A stretch of DNA of 64,000 nucleotides from Oxytricha trifallax (GCA_000711775.1 ARYC01001184.1:1-64000), one strand, 5' to 3'; counted from the first letter of the stretch, positions 43,096 through 54,849 are shown. Notes: a model not told the origin generated them from the letters alone. A program made the numbers and translations.

Positions 43096-43495
43096 GAGAT
43101 TGAAACTTCCTGAGCTCTAATACGATAAAGATTGCAGATATAGTTCCAATGAAGACAGTCAGAATATCTTGGGGAAATTCATTCATAGGTCTTCCTGATA
43201 TTGTCAAAATACAAAGATCTATTTTAGCAAGAGTTAAAATATTCTTAATTCTTTTGGCATCTCTATTGACCATTATATTCAAATTCTTAATTACATAATA
43301 AATTTCATTTATTTTTCAAAAATTTTAGCTTATCAATCTCTCAAGTTTGAAACCAGTTCTCAAAACCTTCTCCATATCCTGCTAAGAGGTTGACCTTCTA
43401 TAGGATGCCCATATTTAATAGTAAGTTTTACAGAGGTATATAATTGAAATCAATAAACTTAAATTTGAATATCATTTCTTAGATCTGTAAACAAG

Positions 43496-44280
43496 ATGGA
43501 GTCAATGAATGATGCAATGAAAAGAGTGCAAGCACAAGAATTGATTCAAAGATTTAGAAGCAAGGAGGATTTGCACCGCTACCTGGTGCAGCAAGGTAAT
43601 GAACTCATAGTAACTTATCTTAACTATGTAGTTGGTTTGTTCTTGCCAACGATGGAAGGTACTAAAATTTCATTTCTAAGAGCAATACTCTGCGAAGAGA
43701 AGAAAGCTTTGAAAACTTAAGATGTGAAGTTTGCAGAGATTCCAAACTATCCAGAAATCTCTGTGACTAACTTATATGATGATGCTATGAATGACCCAGA
43801 GGTTTCGCAGTACCTGCCTACTAAGAAGCAGTTGTCAAATAAACTACCTGAAAGAAACTATTTCTTTGGCATACTTGCAACAATTAAAGGTGATTACTTG
43901 AAAGAAATTATTCAAGAATCTCATAAGAAAAGGTACAGCATCTCTTCAGAAGATAAGGACAAACAAGGGATCAAGATAAGTGAGAGCTGGCATGCAGAGC
44001 TGCAGAAGAACCCTTATATTTCAAGTTAGATTTGTTGGTTAACTCTTTAGAAAAATCTGGTACTGGCATCTTCTTGATGAAGGAATAGAGCAAGCTTCAC
44101 AGAGAGCGAAAGTCGCAGACAAAGTATGAAGTTAGCAAGAGACTTTATTCAAATATTTAGCCTCCAGAGTCAATGAACATAGATGCTGGAGCTGGCAGCA
44201 AGAGAAGAAACTTAGGAGGAGGGAAGCAAGAAGTAGAAGAAAAGAAAGAGAAGCCAGCTCCCTCTAAAGAATTTTAAAAG
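43496..44280 (+). pseudogene. TBE-D 22-kDa-class gene, intron present, one frame break
   Basis: ATG at 43496 opens MESMNDAMKRVQAQELIQRF. A 36-nt intron (43596-43631) interrupts LHRYLVQQ and VGLFLPTMEGTKISFLRAIL. The reading continues through AEIPNYPEISVTNLYDDAMN, ATIKGDYLKEIIQESHKKRY and SESWHAELQKNPYISS; near 44036-44055 a one-base change shifts it to GTGIFLMKEQSKLHRERKSQ, MNIDAGAGSKRRNLGGGKQE and a Lys-rich end KEKPAPSKEF near 44275. The same architecture is seen in TBE-B and TBE-F. Convergent with the transposase gene, ends ~50 bp apart. No domain recognised; the basic tail may bind nucleic acid (inference). Confidence 0.8.
43596..43631 (+). other. 36-nt intron conserved in the 22-kDa-class TBE gene
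   Basis: GTAATGAACTC...TATGTAG. The same position holds GTAAATTC...GATAG (12552-12587, 36 nt) in TBE-B and GTAGGTCT...CTATAG (55480-55514 minus strand, 35 nt) in TBE-F. The flanking exon sequence (CAG/TAG CAA G | TTGGT/TTGAT) is conserved while the inside is not, which is what a spliced intron predicts. At 36 nt it keeps the frame, so it is easily missed. Confidence 0.75.
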
Positions 44281-44329
44281 TGTGACTTATATATTTATTA
44301 ACTTAACTACAAAACTTATTTATATACAT

Positions 44330-45358
44330 TCACTCTCCCTTCTTTAGCACACTTTTATCCAACTAATTATCAACTCTTTTAGCTGAACTTTTAATAAAGT
44401 CTACTATATCGATAGGTAGGTCATGCATCAAGTGGTATAGCAGCAGTTTCTTGTAATGACCTTTTAATATACCCCAGTAGAACTCAATTCCATTAAACTA
44501 TGGACTGTAAGGTACGTTGAACACTGCCGTTATTCTAAGTTGTTCATAACTCTTCCTTGTTTCTTTAGTCTTATAAACAGAAAGATTATCAACGAATAGA
44601 AAAATCTCTTATTCAGGGTACTTCTCTATCAGCTGCTCTAAGAACTAAATATACTGCTCTGTATTAATAGAGCGAGGACGAATAAGATAAGTTTCTAAAC
44701 CAGCATCCTCGCTATTACCTCCAAGAATTGCCATTGTTTATACCTTAATTTTCTAGTCATATACTTCTATGTTGCTATGCCTCTTATACCAAGACTTCTA
44801 CAAGAAAGTGTTGAGTGTAAACACAGCCTCGTCAGCATTAATAAACTTAATATTATTCTATTAGGCTCTCTGCATTTAATTATAAATATAATTTAAGTTG
44901 TTGATGTAAAATGGCAGAGTGAAATCTATTACTCTCTTGATACGATTTACACCTTTGTAAGAGATACCGTTTCGTTTATAAATGTTTGCAACAGATTATG
45001 CAGAGATCTTCAACTCAGGGAACTGGCGGTGAAACATAATAGCTCGTTAGTCGAGAGAGAAGTGAGCCCAATACTTCAAAGTTTTTTCATTAATAAGATA
45101 GTCAATATGCTTCTATAGAAACTTTGACTTCCTCTTAGGCTAAGAATTCAGCTATAATTGCTTTAATTACACAGCTTTCAAGCAGTGAGAGCGAACAGTT
45201 GATGGACTACGCTTTAAGAGCAGTGCAATAGACTTATAGTTCAGTATTAGTTTGACTTATTCACTATACATATCACATCCATAACGCAGTTTAAACACTA
45301 AATCTATATACTTTTCATCATAAATATACCCCAAAAGCTTGTAATTTTAGTCTCGCAT
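44330..45358 (-). CDS. TBE-D transposase, DD34E, intact (342 residues)
   Basis: ATG at 45358 (MRDQNYKLLGYIYDEKYIDL), TGA at 44330-44332 after KSVLKKGE; no internal TGA, about 18 TAA/TAG read as Gln. N-terminal region resembles a helix-turn-helix (ALLLKRSPSTVRSHCLKAV). Catalytic motifs: NADEAVF (first Asp), IFLFVDNLSVYKTK (second Asp) and YSPQFNGIEFYWG (Glu), with 34 residues between the last two, i.e. DD34E of the IS630/Tc1 superfamily. Size fits the 42-kDa-class TBE transposase. It would cut and join TBE ends at ANT sites; in this ciliate group TBE transposases are also implicated in genome rearrangement. ATG lies about 80 bp inside the right terminus. Only apparently functional gene of the TBEs here. 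Confidence 0.95.
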
Positions 45359-45442
45359 TTAATTAATAATCCCAACCCTTAACAAATTCCCTACAAATCA
45401 AAGCACTTATAAACCTCATTAAGGGGTTTTGGGGTTTTGAAT

Positions 45443-46030
45443 GCCTGTAATTAAATAACTTGCACTTATTTAATAATTTATTTGAATAAAAATAATATCT
45501 TAATACTTATTCTCTAATGAATTATGGTTTGTAATTTATATGATTATAATTATATTATCAAAATTATTACTGGAAATAAGAAACTTATTTTAAATAAAAA
45601 TTAAACAGATTTTTCCAATAACCAAATGTATTATACAAATAAATATATTCCTCATTAGAATTGAAAAATTTATTTCTTTATTTCATTCTTAAAAATTAAT
45701 AATTTATTCTCTACTATCAAATTACATTAACTAAAGAAACAGTTGATAAAAAGTAATTTCATTTAAAAATTAATAAATACATAATAATTATATTTTTTTA
45801 AAAAATAAATCAATCATTATATATAATAAATGGTACCAAGAAGCAAAATTAATATATTTTTACTACTTGGTATCAAATAATTATAATATTAAATAAAAAA
45901 GATTCTTATAAACAATTAAAAAACGATATTTACAATTAACTTAAATAATTTTGAATATTTAAGAAATTTCATATTCTCGATTTTTTTTATGACCAAATAG
46001 TCTATGACTTTCTTTCTCTGTAAACCTTTG
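45443..46030. other. AT-rich right flank of TBE-D, no gene recognised
   Basis: Nearly pure AT-rich DNA with no coding island or repeat pair seen. Confidence 0.4.
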
Positions 46031-46039
46031 CATTATCTT

Positions 46040-46640
46040 TGATAAGAATTATACCAGTTCAAGGTTTCCCTAAAAACTTATGAAACAAAACTTGTCAGAG
46101 AAGTATGGATGCTTCAAAAGCTCCAAGACAGGTCTCGCTATTTAATAATTCTCTTGGTTTAAAGGTAAACTACCAACTCTTCATTTTTAATTACATCTTT
46201 GTAGAGATTTGTAATAACTATGGTGTAGTTTTGTATCTCAATCTACTTAATCTCATTGTTTTAAAAGCTATATCTCATTGCAGAGGATAGCTTTAAGAAA
46301 GATATTGTGGTACCTGCCATAGTTGAAAGAAATAAGCCCACTATATTTCAGGTTAGACTTAAACAAGAATCTTTACCATGTTGAGTCAAGTATCGATAAA
46401 GATCCTCTTTTCACTTGAATCTTAATTTTATTTCTTGAGTTTCAACTCATTTCATTGCAGTGCTCAAAGATTGCAATATGTTTCTTCTCCTTTTAAAGGA
46501 TTTAACTTTATAGCGTCCTGAATCTTGGTGTTTAAATCTTACTATCAAAAATGGGCATCTTATATTTTGACACCTGGTAAAGATACGTGAAGAAAGATTG
46601 CTGAAGCTATAACAAACTTCAGAGATAGTGAGTGCTCCAT
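46040..46640 (+). CDS. Weak gene-like region with intron-like gaps, unknown
   Basis: GC-richer pieces alternate with T-rich stretches bounded by intron-like ends: ETKLVREVWMLQKLQDRSRY (about 46081-46140), a possible intron GTAAACTACC...CATTGCAG (about 46163-46284), then DSFKKDIVVPAIVERNKPTI-FQ (about 46288-46352), GTTAGAC..., and later CATTGCAG near 46462. Frames across the joins are not certain. The first piece vaguely resembles a kinase helix C but that is not enough for a call. Confidence 0.3.
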
Positions 46641-47111
46641 TTTATCATTTTAGTTCCATTAAATTAGTACTTAATTCGTTTAATTTTAAATCGGTACCTG
46701 TTTAAAAGTACCAAATCTTAAATTATACCTAATTTTAAAATTAAAAGATTTCATAAAAATCTCAAAATGATATTATCCAAATTAGTACTGCCAGTACCAA
46801 AATCAAATTAATAAGTATAAAAATATTTAAATCGTTATAAACTAAGTATAATATGATCTAACTCTTGAGAATCAATTTTTTATTGCAGTGCTAACTCAAA
46901 AGCAGAGATACTATAACTATTAAGGTTATAAGAGCTTAATTATATAAATTAAAATAAAAATTTCAACAAGCCAGCTAACTTCAATTATAACCATTTTCTC
47001 TTACTACTGGCTAATAATAGTACAACTTTGGTATCATTAATAAGCCAGAAATCATTTAAGCTAAAAGGGAGTAGAGCTAAGAGCTTTTGAGATGGAAGCC
47101 TTTTTAAGTGA
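46641..47111. other. Spacer, no gene recognised
   Basis: AT-rich sequence with repeated AATTAGTACT/AGTACCAAAT words near 46660-46810 but no clear repeat structure. A GC-richer patch at 47000-47110 precedes the TBE-E reading and may be its degraded 5' part. Confidence 0.3.
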
Positions 47112-48521
47112 AGTTTTAAACTAGAGGGGGAGAGTAGATATGGAAATTTAAACATATATTGAATATGTAGAGGTGATAAAGGATCAGCAACCAATAAAAA
47201 GCTATGATACTTTTATTGCAATGATTGTTAGAATTTTATTCTCAAATGAGAAAGATTGAAGAGGCAATTAAAATAATACACTCTGGTAAAGCAAAGATCT
47301 GATTCAAATATGATAAGGTGGATGGCAGGTATTAATGCATTACACGAATGAAGTCTTACACTTATTAAGCTAAAGTTAAAGTCACATACAAACATAATTT
47401 AATAGAGTTTTTTAATGCAAAATAAAGAGGCTTAAAAACTCATACCTGCCAAGAGAAAGTCTAATACTCTAAAGTCTTAAGTGAAAGTAGCAGAAGCTTA
47501 AGATACATAAATATTTAGAGTCACTGATACAACTAGCAAATGGTATGATTGTTAGCATGTTTATAAGAGAATTCAATGTATATGTCCGTAACAAATTTAG
47601 TTAAATTTATTAGCAATATGAAAAATATTTAAAAATGACGTGCCTAACAAAACCAAAATTATCGTTATTGATGAGTATGCTTACAAAGTTTATACCTTCA
47701 AATAACTCAACGAACCTTAGTAAAAAAATGCGTTGTAAATGAATACAAACTGATTGAGGACTATAAAGATTATGCAAGAACTTAGATAAACTCGATTTTA
47801 TCCTTGGCTATGGTTTTATTGTATAAAGACTTAAAAGATTGAAATTGGTCTGTTTTATATCTATCATAATATATATCCAGATGTTTGATTAAAATTCTCA
47901 GAGAAATGACTAAGGTTGATCTAGAACTTCATGATTTAAGGTAAGTTTAGAGATATGAATAAAAAAAATGTTATTATGAAAAATATCTGTCCATTAGAAA
48001 TAGTAGTCATAGATTTCAACAGAGCAATAAGACAAGAGATAGTGACTTTAGCTAAGGTTTACGGCATTCCAGGATATTTCAAAATATAAGAGATGTAGAA
48101 AAATGGTTATGTTTAATGGATGTTTGGCCGATCGATGCATTAATATTAGAGTAAGATATAGAAAATATGTCTCACTCTGGAACAAAGCACGAGAAATATT
48201 CAAAAAGATTGGTACTAAACATATTTTACAAGAAGATGATGCGATTGTATTTGGAAGATTGTTGAGTGGATAATCTTAAGAGTCCTAGCATATCCAAGTT
48301 AATTATTAGACAATATAATGGAGCTCAACAAAATGCTAAGATTAAGAGATACCACATTTATAAACAAATAAAATTCGTTTGATTGGAAAACTAATATTCG
48401 TTTAAGAAATATAAATACTCTTAAACTTGCGTTTCTCTACTAACCCTATAAGATTCCTACTATTATCTACTAATCAAATCACTTAAAAATATAATTAAAA
48501 AGTATTGAGTCTTGGTTTTTT
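47112..48521. mobile_element. TBE-E, remnant with only the zinc-finger/kinase gene
   Basis: The kinase-type pseudogene points right and is followed by a very degenerate right end (about 48440-48521: ACCCTATAAGATTCCTACTATTATC ... GTCTTGGTTTTTT) alignable with the TBE-A end. No transposase or 22-kDa-class gene was found to its left, so the element is truncated. It is the most diverged copy, suggesting an old insertion. Confidence 0.65.
47140..48380 (+). pseudogene. TBE-E zinc-finger/kinase gene, heavily decayed
   Basis: ATG at 47140 begins MEIQTYIEYVEVIKDQQPIK, like the TBE-C N-terminus. A first finger remnant FYCNDCQNFILK lies near 47210-47245, KYDKVDGRY near 47310, KVKVTYKHN near 47370. The kinase part keeps VVIDFNRAIRQEIVTLAKVY then GIPGYFK near 48003-48085 and YVQWMFG. 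The HRDLKPEN loop is lost (about 47930-47970). Many frame changes and in-frame TGA. The DFN triplet is preserved even in this old copy. Confidence 0.75.
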
Positions 48522-48589
48522 ACTTGCTAGTTGATGAGGTCTTTTTAATTGTTGGATAAATATAATTTAATAGATTTATTATCATAATT

Positions 48590-48850
48590 TCAAAGTCTTT
48601 TTGAGGGATTATAATCCAATTGCCCATCAACTTGCTTTGTAGTTGTGAACTACTTTTTTATTGTCATCACAAGTTCCTTGGCTTTTTCATCCTAGCAGTC
48701 CTTAATCTTAAGATTTCTGAGAAAAACTTCATTGATAAAAGGTCCCACATTTCCTCCAAAATTTCTGAAATAATGATTTTAGTTGTGAATTTTTCTGTAA
48801 ATAAACATCTCCGTTTACGATTAAGTTACGACTTGTATGAACGATCAGAG
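48590..48850 (-). pseudogene. C-terminal coding island, unknown protein, one frame change
   Basis: Minus strand, from about 48800: VYLQKNSQLKSLFQKFWRKC in one frame, then NFGGNVGPFINEVFLRNLKI, KDCQDEKAKELVMTIKKQFT, TTKQVDGQLDYNPSKRL and TGA at 48590-48592 in another. The second reading is 60 codons with convincing composition and a natural-looking C-terminus. Located just right of TBE-E. Family not recognised. Confidence 0.5.
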
Positions 48851-49314
48851 TAAAAGGATGTCCAAATTTGACAGCCCTTTTTTGAAATTCTATTAGATTA
48901 TCTACTAAAAGCTCAATTTTTTAAAGGAGTAGATCTAAAAGCATATTTTATATTTTATTATTTTAGGCTTGTTTAAAATAAATCACAAAAATGAAATATT
49001 TACATAAGTTCAGTTAGTAATTACCACAATTTATCTAGTAATATAATTAAGTTATTTAAAGTATAGATAATTTTATATTAATTAAGAAATTCTACTTCTT
49101 AATTAAATTAAATAAAATACAATTAAATTAAATTTATTGAATCATGAAATTTGAAATTGAACAATCAGTAATTTTATTACTTTAAATTCTAATCAAATAA
49201 ATTAACCAAACTTTGATTTTATTAATTTAATTTATACCCTTAAAAAACACTAAGGTATAATTGAAGATTAAAAAAGGCTTAATTTTAGTTAAATATAAAG
49301 AATAAAAATATTTG
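48851..49314. other. AT-rich spacer between two minus-strand islands
   Basis: No coding segment seen; could be an intron or eliminated sequence separating two parts of one minus-strand gene. Confidence 0.35.
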
Positions 49315-49585
49315 GGTTTGATTTACGTTTGGGCTTCTGGGGACTAGTGAAATTTCGCTATGAGAAATTTGTATACTGCCTCAGAAATTTCATAAGTGCT
49401 CTTTTGACTGACGAAATAGGTTCATGGTTCAATCGTCTCTCGCCTCTTTCAATAACAGTCCTAATTCTTAGAAATCTACGAGACAGCTTTGCAGAAATTG
49501 AAGTTTGGCTTTCATTATTTCCTCTGATAAACTTATGGCCAAAAATTCTTATTTGGCAAGAGATTTTGGAATATTCTTAGTGTAA
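49315..49585 (-). pseudogene. Arg/Lys-rich coding island, unknown protein
   Basis: Reading down from 49580: TKNIPKSLAKQEFLAISLSE then EIMKA, and, after a frame change near 49500, QTSISAKLSRRFLRIRTVIE, RGERRLNHEPISSVKRALMK, FLRQYTNFSQRNFTSPQKPK. The block is helical-looking and basic. A plus-strand frame across the same bases is its shadow. The next island downstream on this strand (48590-48850) may continue the gene. Family not recognised. Confidence 0.5.
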
Positions 49586-49589
49586 GTTA

Positions 49590-50060
49590 TTCAACAAATA
49601 CTTAATAAAGTTACTAAGAGATTGAGATTAATTTTTGCATTTTATTATTAATATTGTTGAAACTATTCCTACATATTTAATATCTTACCATAAGTAAACA
49701 TTCATTAAGCTTATTTTAAATTCAGTATTTTAGTATTTTATATTGAAAATTAAATATTTTGAATTAAGTCACAAAAGTTAGTAATTTATAAAGATTTACA
49801 GACCTCTATCTAAAAACACTAGCTTTTCTTGCATTAAAATCATCGTAATAGTTTAATTTTAATCATGAAAATAATGAATTTATCATTCTCTGGCAATATA
49901 ATCAAGTCTAAAACAAAGTGGTTAAATTGCTCTTGGAAATATAATTATAATATAATATCTGGTAGATAGTATAGATTGCTTAAATTATTGTCGCTTATAT
50001 TTAGATTGTTTTATAAAATAATATAATTAATTAGTATATTTTTTATAATGCAGTTTAATA
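49590..50060. other. AT-rich spacer, no gene recognised
   Basis: AT-rich DNA between divergent coding islands; would hold the promoters if both are gene starts. No motif could be assigned. Confidence 0.35.
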
Positions 50061-53000
50061 CTTCAATGAGATAGTCATAACAAGAGCAAGACTAACCTTA
50101 TTCGAGATGAAACTGGTCCAAATACTCCAATCTCTAAATTACTATTTAAAAATTAATCATTCAAAATGTAATTGGTAAGCACCTTATATTTATTATCATT
50201 AATATATATATTTATAATTGATATTATAATTGAAAAGTATATTACAGTTGTTTGCTGCAGCATTATCTTTAGTTAATATGATTTATTTATGTTAGATAAA
50301 AGATAAAAACTTGTGGATATATATTTTAACAATGGAAATTATAATGTGATCCTGTGTCAACACAGAACAACATGGGAGAAACACCTTTTTTTAAACTCAA
50401 AAAACAGCAATATGATTAATGACTCCTCCTCTTCTAGTTCCATAAGCAAATCTAAGAGATTAGTCCAGAAGGATAAAAAGAAGAAAACTATGATGGCAAA
50501 GATAGTATCTAAAGTTGGAACCGAAATTGGAGTATCTCTTTTGACAGTGCCCATGCTACAAAATGGAAGGAATAAGAAGAAAAGATTAGGAACAAGAGCT
50601 AGGGCTTAATCAAAGAAAAATCTATATAGCAGACTCATTTGATTAATTTATCAGAGATGAATATATTGTCCATCAAAGAATAACCATAAACCTACTAGAA
50701 GATCCCAATAAAGGATTAGAAAGTACATAGGAAGAAACCAAGGAAGGGATGAAGAATATAAAAAGACAAGACAACATAACAAACAGTTTAAATCAAATAT
50801 TTTATAAAGTATAGCCACAAGAAGTATCTGAAAAGTAAATGATTATTGTGAACAACATTAATATCATAAACATAAACAGTTGCAGGGACGCAATTAATAA
50901 ACTCAATTAAGAGGATAAAATTAATATGATGATAATTATGAAAAGGAGTGATGATGATTCTAGCAAATATAAAAGTAAAAGAAAGCCATTACTCGCTAAA
51001 AATAAAGTTTAATCAGTTGAATTTATGAGTGTAGAATTCGCTAACCCAACTAAGGCATTTGGGAGATTACATGATCAAGGTTCCGCAAGTCAAGTGGACA
51101 GTCATCATGGGAAAAGATTCAACTTAGGTTTATTAAATATTAAATTGACAGTTAAGAGCCCAGTTCAAGCGCCTCATCAAATCAAAATAAATAAATCACC
51201 TCCGAACTTAAATTAAAGCTTGATGATCTAGACAATAATAATAATAATACAAATAATATACAAGATTTTAAGTAAAATGAGACAGAGCCTAGCAGTGCTT
51301 CCAGTAAAAGTTCAAATTGTGAGAGAAGAAAAAGTAAAAGGTGAAAGTCAATGTGAATAAGGCAGTGGCTATTAAAAGACCAACTGTTATTTAAGAGATT
51401 TAACAAATTTTACGTAAACAGCTAGAAAATACAGAGATGCATAATAATGCAATTATTATGAAGGATTAAGAAAATCAGAATAATTAGAATAATTAAACGA
51501 TAAAATTGTGATTAAATTAGACGAAAGTCCTTCGTCTAAATATTTCAGAACACCACTTGTCTTACCATAAAACAGCAATAGCAACCAAAAAATTAAATAT
51601 TCTCTATTATTAGAGAAATAGAAGAAAAAAAACATTAAAAAGTAGAAACTACAATAAAAATAGATAAAAAAAGTAAATATAAAAACAAATTATAAAATAA
51701 ATAATAAAGTAATTAAAAGAATAGAAGAGAAAAGACGCAGAAGATGCTATCAAATAGATAGAATTAGTGAGAGAACAAAAGATAATGAAATAGAAGATTT
51801 AAAGAAGGAATTAGAGGATAAAGTCCGGTAAAAAAAATAGAAAAATCTTAGAATGGCATAAGAAAAGAGAGAGAAGACAAAAGCAAGAATAAGATGAAAG
51901 ACTAAAGAAGTAATAGCAAAATAAATAGCATGATTAAAAATGGAAAAAATTCCAAAAATTTGATATAATTTTTAGAAAATAAAAAGAAAGAGGAGTAATA
52001 GGAACAGCTTAAAATAAATAATTATAGATAAGTGTCGTTTAATAAGTTGGAAATGAACTCTGACTAATAATTGAAAGATGACGAGGACATAGGTTTTGCA
52101 TAAATAAAGATTATTAAAAGCAGAATACTTTCCCTTAAAATTTAGTAGAGAAGAATGCAGTTTATTATATAGAACACCCCTATTTTAATTTTAATTAATA
52201 ATAAGTTTTAGTTTGAATAATCCGCTGATTCTTCATTGAATCAAGATATCATGGATAAGTATTCAAAATCTTAAAGGAAACAAATACAAATAACTTGAAT
52301 AGATTGACCTACTTTTATTATAATATTTTTAGTCCCCTAAAAAGGTATTGAGAATAAATAAACTTACAGCCATTAAGATACAATAAATAATATCATTTCT
52401 TCTTCAGGAACTCCCTCATTTAACAAATGAATTATTCTATTGCTTCTTCTAAAGTCAAAAGTTAGTTAGGCATTATATTGGAGCTGAGTAAAACAACTCA
52501 CAAAGACAAGTAAAGCTCACCTAATTACAAGGTTTTTATTAAAAGTCTTTTGAAAGCAGACCATAGCCTAGACAATTCTTCACCAAGTTAGTTCGATCCA
52601 AGCCAAAGTAATTTTAATAAGACCATTAAAAGAGCAACCATTAATTTAAAATCCTACCAAACTCAAAATAAGATGATGGACTAGTTTGATGCAAGCAGAG
52701 ACATCAAAATAACTACAATTTCATATGTTATGATTTCAAAAAAAAGTAGTGAGTTACAATTATAGCAAGCTGATAATTATCATGAAAGTAAAGCACCAAA
52801 AACTAAAATAAAAGAAAGTAAAGGAAAAGAATTAATAAGTGTAGTCAGTAGCAAATACACTCCAATAAAAAATCTTAATAAAAAACCTTTGAAATTTAAA
52901 AATTGTTTAAAATAATCATATTAAAAATTATATTTATAGAATCATGTATTGTTATATAATGTAATTAAAGGACATAAAGCTTATGAAATTATACCCAGAA

Positions 53001-53850
53001 TTCACAAAAAATTATGAAGAAATTAACAAAAGTAGGTAAACTTCATTCTCTTATTGCAAATAAAAATACTATTTAGACACTTTAAATTCATTACACCCAA
53101 ATAAATAGTTATAAATTTCTCATTATTTTAAAGTTGGGCAATGCAATCTGCGCTCTCATTATCTCTCAATAATATAATAAAAACTTAAAATATATCATCT
53201 TCTCAAATGAATTACAATATTATTGGAGACATCACATCACTGTGTTAAACAACAATCAGTTTAGAGAAATAAATAATATTAAATATTAAAATGCCAGACA
53301 ATATACTTAGTTTTATATACTATTTGTATTATGTCCAAAAAAATTATATTTATTTCATTATTAATCACTACTGTGTAATTTAATTTACATTTATACATTT
53401 ATAGGCAGATTTTTATTAATTTATATATCTCATTTTTCCTATTTGTTTTCTATTTTATCAATAATATACTGTATAGTTTTAATAAAAATTATGCTTAATA
53501 ACAATCTAAATCACCTGCTCGAAAATCAAATGTATGCACTATAAGGGCTGAACAAAATTTTGGTGAAAAAGATTAAAATCCTGTAAGATAATTTTTAATA
53601 ATAACCTGTAGAAATTTTATCAGTAAGTAAATTCTTAATAGTCTGAAGGCAGCAAAACTCATAAGTATTATCAAATTCAGTAATCTAATGTAAATAAAAT
53701 CAAAACTTATACTTTATAGAGTAAATTGGGAATATAAAAGCCTTGTAAAATTAAGAAAATTCTTCGCAAAAGTCCTGTTAGTATTTATAGATTAGAATAG
53801 AATAGAAACCACAAAACCATTTTCTAATTTTTTTATTGATTTTGTGATTG
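50061..53850 (+). pseudogene. Long Lys/Asn/Gln-rich host-type gene, interrupted on the right by TBE-F
   Basis: Coding-like nearly throughout, in changing frames: NLIRDETGPNTPISKLLFKN then QSFKM and GTAAGC (about 50092-50175), SSSSSSISKSKRLVQKDKKK (50400s), FDSAHATKWKEQEEKIRNKS, then a run open from about 50719 to 51896 (FMSVEFANPTKAFGRLHDQG, KLDESPSSKYFRTPLVLPQN, RISERTKDNEIEDLKKELED), LENKKKEEQQEQLKINNYRQ, and NYSIASSKVKSQLGIILELS, SYQTQNKMMDQFDASRDIKI (52.4-52.9 kb); a last block near 53600-53810 reads LGIQKPCKIKKILRKSPVSI up to the TBE-F end. Charged helices suggest coiled coil. Five or more frame changes. Probably one gene continuing at 57.8 kb. Confidence 0.55.
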
Positions 53851-53989
53851 ATAAAAGCAGGCTATTTAGGCTTACTTTATTAGGGTTTTAATAGAGTTCA
53901 TGTAGGAGTTTATAGTTTTTTAAATATTGGTAATTTATTTGAGTATGTATGGGGTTTGGAATCAGTTTATGACAGTGAGAATTTTAATT

Positions 53990-54840
53990 TATTGATTAAG
54001 TTGCGTTGTGGATGTGACGATTATTGCGATCAACTCTAGCCTACTTTAATTACTCATCAAAAGCCAGACTGCTTCATAAAACTCCTGCTTTTATTAGGTC
54101 TCACTGTCTATTAGTATTGAATTTAAATTAATTGCATCTTTACAATAAGACTAAGAGGCCCTAAAATTTTAGCATAATCAAATTTTTTATCTTATAAAAG
54201 AGTAAATCGCATTAAGAGAGTGATTGACTTTATTGTTCCATTTTATAGGACCAGTTTAAAATTATTTCAATTGAATGTAGAAATTTATGAGTAGAATTTT
54301 AAGTTCATTCATTCTTATGAAGCTTAGATTAAATACAAAATCTTTATATCTAGGTCTTGGTACAAGTGGTACAAGAGCAAAGTAGTATTTGATTAATATG
54401 TAATGGTTTAAACCTATGCTATTCTTGGTGGAATAAGTGAAGATAGTGACCTCAAAACTTATGTTATTCACCCCCATTCTATTAAGACTGAATAATTATT
54501 GCAATAACTCAGAGACAAGTAAGCTGACTAAGAAACTATTCTGTTTGTAGTGAACTTATCAGTTCATAAAATTAAGACTCAAGGAAAGAATATGAAAGGT
54601 TAAATATAACAACTGTATTTAATGTTCCTTACAGTCCTCAGTTCAATGGAACTGAATTATATTGGGGGCTAATGAAGTTCATTATAAAAAATTGCTGCTC
54701 TACTATCTATTTAAAGATAAATACAGAAGATTTTATTAAAAGTGCTGCTAAGAGTATGGAAGATGAGAAAGCTGAGATGTAGGCTATAGATAGGAGATTT
54801 GTGTTTATAAATAAGTTTTAGATTTAAATTAATTTATAAG
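53990..54840 (+). pseudogene. TBE-F transposase gene, broken and catalytically dead
   Basis: Aligns with the TBE-D transposase along its length: KLRCGCDDYCD at the start, RVNRIKRVIDFIVPFY near 54200, SWYKWYKSKVVF near 54360, YAILGGISEDSDLKTYVIHP near 54420, LFVVNLSVHKIK near 54550 (second catalytic Asp replaced by Val), YSPQFNGTELYWGLMK near 54625 (Glu kept). The first Asp region is mutated beyond recognition (about 54290-54310). Several frame changes. The end EDEKAEMQAIDRRFVFINKF is in frame. Confidence 0.8.
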
Positions 54841-54849
54841 TTCACATAT

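Larger units (their letters stand above)
40582..45439. mobile_element. TBE-D, complete telomere-bearing transposon (4858 bp)
   Basis: Left end CAAAACCCCAAAACCCC at 40582, right end GGGGTTTTGGGGTTTTG finishing at 45439, each followed inward by matching sub-terminal sequence (about 75 bp: TTAATGA(A)G(T)TTTATAAGTGCTTTGAT..TAGGGAATTTGTTA(A)GGG). AAT flanks both ends (40579-40581, 45440-45442), the ANT target duplication typical of TBEs. Inside: zinc-finger/kinase gene (minus), 22-kDa-class gene (plus), transposase (minus, intact). It is longer than the ~4 kb usual for TBEs because the spacer 42.3-43.1 kb carries two small inverted-repeat insertions. It is the best-preserved and probably youngest TBE in the window. 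Confidence 0.95.

Noticed and set aside
42600..43282. A long minus-strand open frame of over 200 codons in the TBE-D spacer
   Set aside because: It follows palindromic MITE-like repeats, has no homologue in the other TBEs here, and TGA-free frames of that length are expected in AT-rich DNA with one stop codon.
46081..46140. Protein kinase helix C at the 46-kb region
   Set aside because: One short resemblance, with no glycine loop, HRD or DFG motif downstream in the same gene.
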